Part shown: positions 35,992-48,079 of the stretch, piece after piece | Layout of the letters: every line of letters starts with the position of its first letter | Position numbering within the stretch: position 1 is the stretch's first letter | Source of the DNA: Allolobophora icterica | Lineage: Eukaryota; Annelida; Clitellata; Crassiclitellata; Lumbricidae | NCBI GenBank assembly: GCA_963556255.1 | Contig: OY744604.1 | Location: 21,132,566 to 21,196,565 of the forward strand | Reading direction: 5' to 3' | DNA: 64,000 nt | The notes under the pieces: model-generated | Told to the model about the DNA's origin: nothing | The model's database searches: none | The model's input: only the letters and a program-made list of their open reading frames with translations | Made by a program: the position numbers and the translations under genes

Positions 35992-36806
35992 ACTTGTTGT
36001 CCTCGAGACCAAGGTCGCGTGACCAAGGTCTTGGTCTCGAGTGCGTTCTTAAAAGTCTTGGTCTTGGTCTTGAGGTTCAAAGTCTTGGTCTTGGTCTTGA
36101 GGTTAAAAATCTTGGTCTTGGTCTCGCAAGACCAAGACCAGCTGTCAATATGAACAGTCATTTAACAAAATTCAAGAATTAAAAAAATTGTCGAGCCTGT
36201 TTGCATCGTAGCCTACGACAAATACCTACGGACGCATACAGGCCTTGTTGGTCAGAAAAACCCATCGGCAGTAGCATTTACATGTTAGTTATGCTGTATC
36301 TGGAAGCCCTGCCGAGACTTGTTTCTGAAGCCAGACGGTCTGATAAACCATGGGAGGATTTCAAAAGACTCACGATTTGTACATTTACATCCAGCGCTTG
36401 AAAAGCTACTGTGTGTGCCAGCGACTTCAGCACCTGTAGTATTTATTTTTCACTGGCAGTATTTTTATGAGACACCACAGGGCACATCTTGGTCTGAACG
36501 AATTGGTTTTTATAAAATGCAACAGGCATTTGAAATAACATTTCGCATGAGGGATTTTTGTAAATGCGAATTCGAAATTTTCTGCAGTCTGCATTTAGAT
36601 TTATTTTTGCTTGAATAAAACAAACGACTCGAGCTTTCATTAAAAATAGGTGTAGTTCGATTTGACAATTTTTAGTAAGGAATAGAAGTCTGGATATGCT
36701 TATGACTTTTTGGGTCTTGGTCTTGGTCTTGAGGTTCAAAGTCTTGGTCTTGGTCTTGAGGTTCAAGGTCTTGGTCTTGGTCTTGATGTTTAAGGTCTTG
36801 ACAACA
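35992..36806. repeat. Element with GTCTTGGTCTTG minisatellites at both ends
   Basis: Arrays of GTCTTGGTCTTGAGGTTCAA (about 30-bp units) lie at 36048-36135 and 36714-36806. The outer sequences TTGTTGTCCTCGAGACC and its partner ending GTCTTGACAACAA are roughly inverted. This suggests a DNA element with repetitive subterminal regions. No clean target duplication was found. Confidence 0.6.
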
Positions 36807-37069
36807 AAACTGCCGAACTTTAGTCTTCCCAGTCGAGTCAGCCATGAGTCGAGTACATATCAAGCGAGAGGTTGCCCTTCGAGTCCACTGTTCCCCTTAT
36901 TACAGTAGAGTATTTCAAATTGATTACTCGCTGATACAAGGAGAGACTATACCTCCGCAGAACGTCACTACTTGTTGCTGAAAACGGACTTTGAACAAGG
37001 AATTAGGCTGACGTCGTCGAAGTTAATAAATTCTAATTATAATTAGTAATTAATAACTTCTATTGCCCC

Positions 37070-39000
37070 GGTGTCTAATGTACAAGGCATCAACCGATGG
37101 CACATCAAAACCAAGTCCTAATCAGGTTAATACCCAGAAGATTGGTCCGTAAGATAGAGAGGCAGCCTATAGCGGATGAGCAATTTGAAAGAAGTAAGTT
37201 TTAAGTTGAGAACGGAATTACACAAGCCACTGAGCAGAGCGCACAGACACAGGGAAAATCCACACGAAAAGTAGGTCCAGCAACCGAAAAAGCTCGTTCA
37301 CCAAGTACAGTTCTTGATTTAGGTGTGACCAGACAAAGATAATCCGATGACCTCGTTGGATAATGATAAGACTAGGGAATAAGAAGTGATTTTAAGTATT
37401 GTGGTTGGCCAGAGTTCACAGTTTTATAAACTATGAGCCTCAATTTGAAACAAATTTTTTTGCTGCTTTTTATGTACTCGACCCAATGCAAACATTTAAG
37501 CACAGATGTTAAATGTTTGTATTTGGACGTGTTAGTTAAGGCTCTAGCCAAAGAGTTTTGAACTCTCTGCAGCTTCAGCATGTTTAACCGATTGATACAA
37601 GGAACAAGCGAGTTACAGTAATCTAGGCGACTGGAAACCAATGAATTTGCCCAGTGCATTTTTCAATCCGGAACGCGCCGTCCGGCACCTTTTTTCAGCT
37701 ACTGAAAAATAATTTTTTTATTTTAATAATAAAAACAATAATTTAGATATTTTAATTTAATTTCAGTGTTGTGAACTGTTTTCAGTATTTATTGAGACCC
37801 CTCCCAACCTCCAATCTCGTTTTCCTCGGGATTTTAGCCCTTCTATAATTGTTCAGTTGCGGAACCTATTGTTCAGTTCCAGAACCTTTTTTTCTAGAAA
37901 CAGCACTAAATTTGCCACATATATCTTTGCGGACATGGGCACATGACGTATAATTCTGCGTATGTCACAACATTAATGAACTGATATAATGACGCACAAA
38001 TACTCTTTACATGGTCAGTGAGACACATGTTACAATTGAAAATAGCGTATAAGCTACGCGCAGCGTCTGCCAGCTCTGCAATTGAGTCACGCAGTTTCAA
38101 TGACTTAAGCCGATCAAATTTGTTAAGTTGCTGTGGAGAAACCAGTCTTTGATGGGTTAAGGAGGAGTTTATTGGCTGCCATCCAAGAATGTCAAATAGG
38201 CCTATAGCAGAAAAGAGCTGCACAGATGAGTCACATGACAGACTGTCAAAAGAAATGTAGATTGAAGTATTGTCAGCAGCGAATAATTACCCAGTAATGT
38301 TCCTAGTGGTGTGGTGTAAAATGGAAACAAAAACAAGCACAGAACTTTATGAAACACCGCCTGCCAACAAAGTACTAGATGAATAATTACGATTTAACTA
38401 CGCTGACCGAGTGCGTGGACTAAATAAAGTACTAAACCAATTTCTAATTGATGCAGGACCAGAGATCCCAAGCAAGTGCTTGAGACGATGAAGAAAAAGA
38501 GAATTATTCACAGTAGCAAAAGCCGCAAACAGGTTAAGAAGAACTACTGCTGCAACGTTACCATCGTCCATTGAGCATAATTATGATGTCATAATGAGCA
38601 AGAAGAAGTGCAGATTCTGTGGAGTGAAACTTGCGATATTCATGCTGAAAAGAGGAGATTAGTGAGATTAGTGAGTCTGATTATTAGTGATTTTGCAGAC
38701 GACTCAAGAATTTCAAGGATTTTAGATATAAAATTCAAGCTTGAGATTGGCCTGTATTTTGACAGATCATCACCGTTTCTTAAGCAGCGGATGAACTATG
38801 GCATGAGCAAAAGCAGATGGGAAGAATCCATAGTTTAATGAGAAATTGATAATGGGAAGGATCGATAGTACAATGAGAAATTGATAATCGATGTAATGGT
38901 TGGACCCAGAACACAAAAGCACTCTTTAAGATTACTAAAGTTACTGCGTTGTCATTTCAAGCCTTCTGACAGAACATGGTCAACATCCGCGGACATTTAA
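37070..39000 (-). mobile_element. CR1/L2-like retrotransposon, decayed
   Basis: Minus-strand frames give HSTESALL-like at about 38600. They continue with VKSICASLYQFINVV at 38000, SSRLDYCNSLV at 37600 and LTSVLKCLHWVEYIKSSKKI at 37480. Many stops occur. The MITE 37652-37908 splits the thumb region. Confidence 0.82.
37652..37908. mobile_element. hAT-like MITE, CAGTGCTTTTTTC family, copy 1
   Basis: The perfect duplication aatttgcc lies at 37644-37651 and 37909-37916. Ends CAGTGCATTTTTC and TAGTGCTGTTTCT. GGAACG/CCGGCACC palindromic stretches are shared with 52160-52406 and 52802-53065. Confidence 0.9.
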
Positions 39001-39912
39001 ATCGATGGTCACTTGTTTTACGCCAACCTGGTTGGCACTAGAGACTATAGTTGTTCCAGGAGGCATAAAGTAAGGCCCCACGACAAACGCGATAAATACA
39101 TAAATACATACATAATATGCATACATACTTACAGACAGACCAGTGGCGTAGCCATACAAGGTACGTAAGGTGCTATACCCCGTGATTGATCGAGTCAGTC
39201 GATCAAGTCGATCGAAACTCCGCCAAGTCGAGTCGATCGAAAAACCTTCGACTCGATCGACTTGCAAGTCGAGTCGATCATATGTTTTGACAAGTCGAGT
39301 CGATCGTAGTTTCCTCGACTCGACTCGACTATGAAATATTGTCTTACTATTTTTTGCGGCTACTTCACAAAATGATCCACATGATGACTGTGATAACGTA
39401 ATGCTTTGTAAACGCACAACTACCGTATTAACCTGATTTGAAGTTCAGTGCAAATTATGAGCCTTTTGGTGATTTCGTATAGTGGAAGCTGTAGATACTT
39501 TTTCACAGTTTTACGGTGAAAATGGAAAGATTAAGATGCGCTAAAAATGCGGGACTGAATAGTTCGACTTTGGCCAGGAGCAGAGGCTCGGAAAGTGTTT
39601 AAAAGTTGCGTGAGCTAACCTCAGCTAAGTAGGCTACAGACCTAAGATGGATAGAATTATACATTATATCCGATATGACCAATAAGAATATTTTGTCATT
39701 TTTTACAATCAGTGGAAAAGTTTATTATACTTGGCCTACATATGCATGAAATGAAACGCGTCTATAGCATAATAAATCAATAACTTCTTTAGCAAGCATC
39801 AAATACAAAGCGCCAGCCAAAGTTGTGTGAGTATGCTTCTGCCTCGGCGCTACAGAGCCAAAACTTGTGTGAGCATTGGCACCTTTGGCGCCATGGCTCT
39901 CGGGCCCCTCGC

Positions 39913-41495
39913 TAGTGGTTAAATTGCTCATCCAGAGGTGGTGGGTCTCTAAATATTTGCAAATCCAAAAAACCAACTGCTAATCGTAAACTAAAACAGG
40001 GACGTCATTTAAGCTTTTCCAGAGGGGAGGCAAAAAAGAATTTCCACGCTGACGCGCGAAAAATTTTTCACCTTTTTCGTGTTTCTTTTTAAATGCTTTA
40101 TATTTAGTCTACATGTGGAAAACTGTAAGCCAGTGCTGCAAATGATTCTCTTTTTTTCTTGTTTACCCCTTTCTTCTTCCTCCTTTTCTTTTTTACATTA
40201 TTTTTTCCCCCAAAATGGGGGGGAAATGCCCTCCATGCCCCCAAATGACGTCCCTGAATTACAACATGCATGAAACACGACACATCACCGATAATTGAAA
40301 GCAAAAACATTAACAATTAAGATTGAAGCATAATATTACTTTACATAACATTTTACAGAAGATTAGGCTTTGATCGCCATGTCAATGCAATAACTTACAA
40401 AGCACATAATGAACAAATACCAAAAATTAATATGCAGACTACTTTCAAATTGAAGAGCCGCGTAAGTAAAGCAGTCTGACTATAGCCTTAGATCATAACA
40501 GATGTAAACCCAGTGAAAAGCTGAAAATTAAGCAGGAGTTTCAATACTGTCATTCTGTCAATGCCACAATATGCAGATTTAGAAACATTTCCGTACTGCC
40601 CTCTGGATGCTTCTGTGGCTGTGGACGTTTTCGGTGCTTTGCACTTGCCTAAATCTGTTTCACGCTAACCACTACACTATCTATCCTGCTAGGGCAGAAA
40701 TTTGGTTCGAGGCTTCTGCTCCACTTGTGCCCCCTAGCCAACTCAGCTATAATGAGTACACCGACAGTCCACTGTGGGTGGGAAGACGAGACGGCGACGG
40801 AGAGGACTCGCCACCCGCCCTCACATGCCAAGGCTAAGAAAATGAAGTCGCTATCACTTCATACCCGTGGTTGTCTGATCAGGGCTAGATTAATAGCTTA
40901 ATTTAAGGGACTGCAAGAAAATCTGTTGCAGCATGACGACCCTTAACAATCCATCCACGTACGATAGCTTTCTTTGCACGCTGGCCAACTTTCTTTTCAA
41001 CATTAGGCTATCTGCAGACTGCATGCGCGATAATTATAACTAATCAGATGACGTGCTATTCCAGATTTTCAAACGATTCCAGCTAAGCCTTCCGAAATTC
41101 CGCAAACGAGTTATTAATGAAGCAAACTACTGTGTTATCGCTCGGATGTATACGCCCAAATCTACTTCTGCTGCCACAGCCTTGGGTTACTACTTACTAC
41201 CCTTCCGCAGCGATTATAAAACAGCAGGCGATTTAAGTAAACACATAGGCCTAAGTAGTTTTCTATGATGCTAGTGAATATTGAACCGCACTGTGAGGCT
41301 GACGAATGCTAATCTGATCTTAGGTGGTGGATCTCCCTATTGAGGTGATGGGTCTCCCTGTTGAGGTGATGGGTCCCCCTTTTTAGGTGGCGGATCTCAT
41401 AATTTGGGTGGTGGGTCTCACAATTCAGGTGGCGGATCTCAAATCAGAGGTGCCGGATCTCATATCCGGCGGGATCCGGCTGAATTTAACCACTG
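39913..41495. mobile_element. hAT-like element nested in GTCGA copy 2
   Basis: The perfect 8-bp duplication cccctcgc lies at 39905-39912 and 41496-41503. Ends TAGTGGTTAAATT and CAGTGGTTAAATT. The right subterminal region has about eight GGTGG-GGATCTC-type units of about 25 bp (41320-41460). No transposase ORF recognised. Confidence 0.9.
39997..40256. mobile_element. hAT-like MITE, innermost of the nest
   Basis: 260 bp with 14-bp perfect inverted ends CAGGGACGTCATTT. Flanks aactaaaa and aattacaa agree at 6 of 8 bases, so the duplication is decayed. Confidence 0.75.
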
Positions 41496-42484
41496 CCCCT
41501 CGCCAAGAGATACAGTCCAAGTCGACAAAGTCGACCAAGTCGATCGTTTATTTGCCAAGTCGATCGAGTCGACGAGAGGTCGACTAGTCGACAAAGTCGA
41601 TCGAGTCGATCGTCGGCCGAGCCAAGTCGATAGTAGCAGGTCGACTCGATCGATCACGGGGTATATAAGGTGCGTACACACCCTCTGTCAAGTGGCAAAT
41701 ATGGTAAGAATATCGCTCCGCCCCTGCTTAGGCTATTTGAGGGAGCTTTGTCGTTCCACCCTGGATGTGCGGTGCCGCCGTTCTCTCCGCTCCTCCACGC
41801 AACGTGAGCTTCTTGTCCCCCACGCACGAACCTCTATCAGAGAGCAACGTGCTTTTTCTGTTGTTGGCCCTTCTGTCTGGAATTGACTTTGCGCTTGTTG
41901 CCTAGGGTTCTGATACTGTTATTCCAATCTTAAAACTATCTCTTTAATTCGAGGCTGGATCGGGAGAGTTCCTGAACAGATACCCTGAAGAGGCGCTATA
42001 AAAATTCTTGCAATGAATGAATTACCTGTAACAACGGCAACTCCAGAACGCACCTTTTCTAGCCATTAAATTTTTTGAACCTATTTATGCTCAAGATTGA
42101 CCGTCGACAATATTCAGGGATTGGTTATGGCTTACATTCACAAGATAGGACAATCAGCGTTGATGACGTCATTGATCGATTCGGAACAAAAAATCGACGG
42201 CTATAGCTTTCTTGAACCAGAGAAATTAAAACTCAATTAACTGATGGAAAGGAACTTCTAAATTCAGAATAGCAGTTGTTGTTGCTGCTTTTAAGTATCC
42301 TACAAGTAAATCTGCTTCACATTGTTAATATTTAGCCTAAGCCTCAAACTTTAAAAATCTGTGAATCTGTTAAAATAAGAAAGATGTATTGAGAAAGTTA
42401 GAAAGAAGGTGCGTAGGCCACCCTGTGATAAAATTCTAGCTTAGCTACTGTTCGTATGTCTTTATAAATTAATAGCAAAGAGTT

Positions 42485-42545
42485 AATAAATAGGCCTAGT
42501 TAATTGCATATATATATATGCTATTAACTAGGCCTATTTATTATT
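42485..42545. repeat. Hairpin palindrome with paired TAGGCCTA
   Basis: AATAAATAGGCCTAGTTAAT and ATTAACTAGGCCTATTTATT are inverted around an AT-rich loop. An (AT)n run follows. Each arm holds one TAGGCCTA. Confidence 0.9.
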
Positions 42546-42559
42546 TATTTAGGCTTATT

Positions 42560-42614
<55 letters not shown>

Positions 42615-43125
42615 CTTATCCGAAGTACTGTAGACCTAGTTAATAAAACTGTCGCATCTCGAGTAAACTGCAGAGAACTTTATCGTGAAGGATATTTGTC
42701 GTTAGTCGACAGAACATGACAAATTATGACAAATTGATTCTGTATCAACAAATACATTTTTACAACGTTTCAATTCAACCTAAAAGGATTAGACAAGGAT
42801 ACAGGCTAAGTGTTTAAGGAGCTGAGCCATAAAACAAACTAATTACTAAGTCTGTTGCTCTATTGTTAAAGTAGTGCATAAGTCATCTGCGCAATTTCCT
42901 GAAACATCAGGCCTACTACGTTACGCTGTGAATCTGTTAAACTTAATAAGAAAGTAGGCCTACTGATTGTCTAAAATTCTATGCCACTATAACTTTATAA
43001 GCCAACCTATGTACATAGGTTCTGTGAAGACTACGCACCCTCTATGGTAAAATCCTAGCTACGCCACTGAGACAGACATGCATACATGCATGCATGAATA
43101 CATACATACATACATATAAATATAC

Positions 43126-43557
43126 CTGATTTCCATGTCTCTAGTTCCTTCTTGAGTTTCTCGGCGTTGGTTTCTACTGTCTTCAGAGTTACTCTATACC
43201 TTTTTAATTCTCCCACAAGTTTGCCATTGTTGGTTTGAAGCGAATTTTTGGTCGTTTTCTCTGCATGAAGTTCCTGCTTTAGTTTATCGTAGTTGACCTG
43301 AAGTGCATTGTTCGTTATTTCATTGTTGCAAAACTCTTGATTCAGTTTCTCTACATGTACATTATAATTAGCTCTCTCTTTAATTAACTCTTCTCTCAAA
43401 GCCTGTGCTTCATTTCTGTGCTGTCCAATTGCAAACCGCAAGCTCTCTTTCTCCGTCCTTTCGATTGCGATTTCTTTTTTTAAGAGATCAATTTCGTTAC
43501 TTTGTTCAACTAATAGAATTTGTTTACTTCTTTTCTTTGGCGTCAAATCACCTTCTT
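43126..43557 (-). CDS. TRIM-NHL gene 2, exon 2: coiled coil
   Basis: 144 codons between the acceptor TTTTTTCAG and the donor CAG/GTATAT, phase 1 at both ends. It starts EEGDLTPKKRSKQILLVE, as in gene 1. It has long leucine/glutamate heptads, including a middle section (about 60 residues) that gene 1 lacks. KNSLQTNNGKLVGELKRYR near the end matches NNSLQTSNDKLVEELKMYR of gene 1. It joins exon 1 in frame. The longer open frame continues to 43600 through the acceptor and down to 43055 into intron microsatellite. Confidence 0.85.
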
Positions 43558-44185
43558 CTGAAAAAAGAGACCAGAGTTCTTGTGATTTACTAATGATCAT
43601 TTAATTTTCCGACTAATTTACAAATTAGGCTACAGTATATACGTCGCAGTATATGCGTCGTCCAATATCACTCTAATCACAACAATGACTTGTAGTACAC
43701 TGGTCTAGCGTTCAAAGAATCGTCCATTAGCGCACGGACCGAGCCATAATCTTGTCATTATCGATAAGATCACTCCCCAGTTACATTGGGCCCATAATTA
43801 TAGCATACACAGCCTATATGTTTGTGGTCAAAATAATATGGGTCCAAGGTTAGCCCAGCGAAAGCCTGCAGAAAGAAGTGTTGTAGGCCAATTTAGTAGG
43901 CCTACATTCAGGAACGACGATGGTCTGCGTCATACCAATTTATAAATTTACTACGACAAATGGAACTACAATAGCCTTTATAACATTAGCATTTTTATTA
44001 TGATTAATTAAATTTGTAACACGCGCAAGGTCATTCCGAAATGTGAATCTGAGGAGCGGATAGTCAGTCGCCAGGAGAAGATTCAGTCAGATATCCAAGT
44101 GCTTAAAAGCCAAGGAGAAATAGAGAAATAGCATAAAGTAAGTTTTAAGAAATTTAACTGACGATTTACAAAGGAAGGCAACTAC

Positions 44186-45317
44186 CTTTTATTTCTCCAA
44201 CCAAGTTGCCACCGTTTTCATCCGGAAGCTCTTCGACTTCAGATTGCATAAAGCAGAATTTAAAATCCTGAATTCCTCGTTCAATTGTAGGTTGGCATTG
44301 CTGTTGCAACTCAAACGCTCTATTAGACAAGTCAGAAACTGCGCTACAGATGTCGCTAGCCGATCCTATATCCAATAATCTTTGGCAATAAGAATTGTAA
44401 CTTTCTAAATACGACAGATAAACATCCGTATCATGTGATGCCATTTGGAATTCTTTCAATCTGCTTTGTCTTTCGGAATATAGACTTTGTAGAAGAATAC
44501 TTGCATGTTTATCTGCAAACTGCTTTATTCCATCTTTTCTTTTCTCTATCTCACATTCTAAACTTTCCATACGTTTCTGCATTGCTTCATTCGCCTTCAC
44601 GATTTCAGTCTTTTTCATATGAGCTTCAGAAATGCACTCCTTCATTGCTTCAGTATTGTTTTGTATCTTTTCCCGAAAGCCATCCAAACATTTGTTAACA
44701 TGGGAACCTTCGTGGTTTTTATGTTTCTCAATGAAGCAGAAGGCGCACACGACTATTTCGCAATCAGCGCAATACACATCCATCGCCTGTTGCTCATGCA
44801 GTTCACAAGCTTCATCGGCCATCACGTTTTGACCAATTTCATTAACTGGTATCAATTTATGATTCTTTGTCAATTTAAAGTGTCTGTGTTCATTACAGCA
44901 CTCTTTGCACAATTTACGCTTGCAATCAACGCAGTATGTATCAGCTGTTGCAGTTTCTGTGTCTGTCTGTTCCTTACTTTCATCCAAACACAGAGAGCAT
45001 AAGGCTTTCGTTACTGCAGACAGGTCTGAAGCGTTTGCCACTTGTATCAGTCTCTCAATGAAGTAATTCTTAGACAGTCCAGGAAACCCTTCAGGTGGTA
45101 TCATGAACAGTCGTCTACAGATTGGGCAAGACATCTCATCGCCAGGTCCTTTGTTGGTTTTAAACCCTGTCTCTTGGAGACATTTCATGCAGAATGTATG
45201 AATGCATGGCAAGACTTTCGGATCGGTGTAGATTTCGGTGCATATACAACAAGTAGTCATATCGTCGAGCTCTTCTTGCTTTTTAATATCACTACTGTCT
45301 AAATCTATCGCAGCCAT
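44186..45317 (-). CDS. TRIM-NHL gene 2, exon 1: RING and B-boxes
   Basis: 377 codons plus one base, starting MAAIDLDSSDIKKQEELDD. C3HC4 RING at residues 23-67 with the same spacing as gene 1. First B-box-like zinc module around 106-150 (CSLCLDE then YCVDCKRKLCKECCNEH). Second B-box (CELHEQQAMDVYCADCEIVV) at about 165-205, then coiled coil. The donor AAAAG/GTAGTT gives phase 1. It is about 70% identical to gene 1 by eye and undamaged, so it looks functional as an E3 ligase module. Intron 1 is 628 bp and free of recognisable TEs. Confidence 0.92.
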
Positions 45318-45375
45318 TTTTCTATTTATTCGGATCCTAAAATCGAAAGCATTTTTGATTTCTCTATTGGCATAG
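45318..45375 (-). promoter_or_regulatory. Conserved 5' leader of TRIM gene 2
   Basis: Shares GGATCCTAAAATCGAAAGCA (plus orientation) with 8714-8770. Divergent beyond it. Confidence 0.5.
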
Positions 45376-45689
45376 GATAAAACTTAATTGTTACTCGCCA
45401 ATCAAACGTAGATGTCACATAATAAGAAATTTAGATCTCACAACATTAGGAACCTACAGTCTATCTACAGTGAGCACTGAGCAATATTGATAGACTGAAT
45501 GCAATGTTAACTGTAATGCGCTGAGCCACTATAATTGAGGACCAAAGTCATAATTCTTTGTACCTTGTACCTACTTCTGTTGCCAGGTTATTTCGATTTA
45601 GCGCAAGATGTAACAGATATTGAACCTACTGTCTGGCAACAGCAAATATGCTACAGTCGTTTGAGGGTGATTAATTTATTTTATATTAA

Positions 45690-46235
45690 TACCGTGGTTC
45701 GCGAAGGTCCTGACTCGCCACTCCCGCGTGGCTAAACAACAGGGAGTAAAACAGGAAGGTGATCCGATCGACGTCTCTCGAGCGGAGATTCGGACCCGAC
45801 CTGGGCAGCAGGACCAAAGTCCTCAGTGCCCACCTTCTTGTGGTGCGAAACGTTAGTACTCTCCCCTAATTAGGAGGGGAACGAACGGGCACGGCAGGCA
45901 AACCCAGAGGAAGGCAATGGCAAACCACCTCTGTATGAGTGCCAAGAAAATCGTCATGAAAAGCATAATCCATGAATCAACAGAAATTGATGTACTTTGG
46001 ACATGTGATGAGAGCAGATGGGATGGAGAAGGAGATGATGCTGGCATGCGGAGAGGGGGTGAGGAATAGTGGCCGCCCGAGAACTCGATGGATGGAGGAG
46101 ATACCCATGAGGACACCAATGAACCTTGCACAATTAAGGGACGCGGTGCGGAACAGGGAGGAATGGAGGAGGCTGGTCATGACGGTCGCTAGAGTTCCAC
46201 GAACTGACGGCACAAGGTGACAAGGTGACCGTGGG
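45690..46235 (+). mobile_element. Short non-LTR element: 5' region joined to reverse transcriptase tail
   Basis: The frame 45972-46220 has QQKLMYFGHVMRADGMEKEM, SGRPRTRWMEEI and WRRLVMTVARVPRTDGTR, the conserved C-terminus of a non-LTR reverse transcriptase ORF. It is preceded by a non-coding GC-richer segment (45690-45960) containing GGCAATGGCAAACCACC. The body between is absent, so this is an internally deleted copy. It is a different family from 4915-5265. Confidence 0.8.
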
Positions 46236-46274
46236 TACGTCTCGATGTGATCTTCTGTCTGCGCTGCTGGTGCT

Positions 46275-46440
46275 GTACAGTATACTTCGTGATTAATCGA
46301 GTAGAACTGCTACGATCAACATGGCTTGGCCGACGATCGACTCGATCAACTTTGTCGACTATTTGACCTCTCGTCGACTCGATCCACTTGGCAAATAAAC
46401 GATCGACTTTGTCGACTTTTTCGACTTGGACTGTAGTCCC
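46275..46440. mobile_element. GTCGA-rich element, truncated copy 3
   Basis: TATACTTCGTGATTAATCGA followed by GACGATCGACTCGATCAACT and similar. It is the left end of the 9412-10368 family, decayed, with no right end. Confidence 0.85.
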
Positions 46441-46826
46441 TTGGTCAAAATTGCTGACGACTGTTGCATTCTTATATAATTATATTCCAGTACCTAAATT
46501 ACTTGTGAATTTCAATTTTACACTCTTCATCAAACTGTAAAACTGTAACTGAACTGGTAAGTAAAATTTCAAACATTATGCTGATAATCGTTTGTGGTTG
46601 ACGAGCTAATCTCTCAAAAATTCATACTGTACACTGCACACTCCAGACAAAAGACTTTAATTACACTGCTCAAGAATACTCAAGTTAGTTACAATAGTAG
46701 TCTGTAGTGCATAGGTTAAGATTAGATGAACAGCGAAAGAAAGCAACCCAGTATGACAATTATTACAACAGTACTATTATTCATTGTCCGATCATTGTAA
46801 CCGTAAGTAAGTATATTCTTTATTAA

Positions 46827-47285
46827 CCCTCAGAGGCTAACCTATAAAAAATCACACATTGGATAACCTGGGGTGAATTTTTCACCCCTCACTATTTGAG
46901 GCATGTGATATAAAATTAAACCATGTTCGATCAACAATGGTAATTGTACCAAGTTCAACATAAAACTGCAAAACTAGGAAACCTAACTAAACTCAACTAT
47001 CAGCACAATCATCGAGTCTACAGTCATCCACACACAAGTAACGCTTTGTTGCATGCGTTCCACAGACAAAGTTGCTACACATATGACAGCGAATACTGGC
47101 CACGGTATGACGTCAGTCACGTGACCATTCAGCCAAAATAAGTAAGACAAAATATATGGAATTAAGCAAAAGTCATCTATGAACAGATACACAAAGGCGC
47201 ACGGCATAACTCCAAAGCTGTAATAAAATTCAGCGCAAATACTGACAGTGGGGTGAAAAATTCACCCCAGGTTGGCCTCTGAGGG
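46827..47285. mobile_element. piggyBac-type non-autonomous element
   Basis: Flanked by TTAA on both sides (46823-46826, 47286-47289), with inverted ends CCCTCAGAGGC. A palindrome GGGGTGAA-TTTTTCACCCC lies about 40 bp inside the left end and again inside the right end. TTAA plus CCCT ends is diagnostic of piggyBac-like elements. No transposase. Confidence 0.88.
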
Positions 47286-47687
47286 TTAAGATTCACTTGC
47301 AAACGCACAGCGGTGTACACTGTACATGGTAAACACATTGCAATCAAACGTGGCAGACATATTATAATCAAACAATTAAACAATATAACCATTCACATAA
47401 GAGAGAAGTTATACGAATCAAGTGGGACAATGACCAGCAGTAGGGCATAAAAATTTAACTAAGATTCAGGGATTTTGTCGACAGGCGAGACTATTTACCT
47501 TTTGTTGTCGAACGATCATAGGCCAGAATCAAACTGCTATGGTTTATGCCATCAGTCGTCTGCTGGATATGTAAATGAGGACTAATGGAGCAAGGAAGGC
47601 TTCAGTGGACACGTCGCGTTCGAAGTCACAGGACGTGCTGTCGATTTATTTGCGTCGGTTAACTCCTTATCAGTAGAAGTTGAATTA

Positions 47688-48068
47688 GTCTAGGCTTGGA
47701 ATTTGAAACAGGCTCTAGAAATGACTGCTAGAATGAAGATATTGGCATTTGAAGATATTTGCCGCCATTTTGTCCGCCATTTTGTTTTATGGCAGTGCTA
47801 CATATATGTCTTTAGTTCCATCGCATTCTTTGACCCTGAAAATGTTAATTCAGACTCTAAAATCATGTTTCCATCACATATACAACTTTACTTATAGCCA
47901 TAGGAAGACACAGGCCGCCATCTTGTTTTCTCATGGAACCGCCAAAAATCCAGCTTGCTACCCGCGATTTTCGTTTTCAGCAGGGTCAAATTAGTCTGGA
48001 AACACCGAGTAGCAAATTGTTACATGATTTGCTTCTAACAATGTCATTTTGAGATTCCAAGCCTAGTC
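47688..48068. mobile_element. TA-flanked MITE
   Basis: 15-bp inverted ends GTCTAGGCTTGGAAT and GACTAGGCTTGGAAT, each bordered by TA. The TA duplication suggests Tc1/mariner mobilisation. The interior has GCCGCCATTTTGTCCGCCAT motifs. No ORF. Confidence 0.65.
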
Positions 48069-48079
48069 TAAATTGACTA

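Larger units (their letters stand above)
39174..41665. mobile_element. GTCGA-rich DNA element, copy 2 (inverted)
   Basis: Same termini as 9412-10368 (TATACCCCGTGATTGATCGA) in opposite internal orientation. The perfect duplication taaggtgc lies at 39166-39173 and 41666-41673. It matches copy 1 to about 39904, is then interrupted by 39913-41495, and resumes with CAGTCCAAGTCGACAAAGTC. Confidence 0.93.
39141..43069. mobile_element. hAT-like element, outer shell of a four-level nest
   Basis: The perfect 8-bp duplication agacagac lies at 39133-39140 and 43070-43077. Inverted ends CAGTGGCGTAGC. It lies in intron 2 of TRIM gene 2, its right edge about 57 bp from the exon 2 donor. Without the inner insertion it is about 1.4 kb with no ORF. 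Internal sequence includes an (AT)n run at 42562-42612. Confidence 0.92.

Noticed and set aside
45690..45960. SINE with an internal polymerase III promoter
   Set aside because: I could not place convincing A and B boxes, and the segment continues into non-LTR coding sequence, so a deleted non-LTR copy is simpler.
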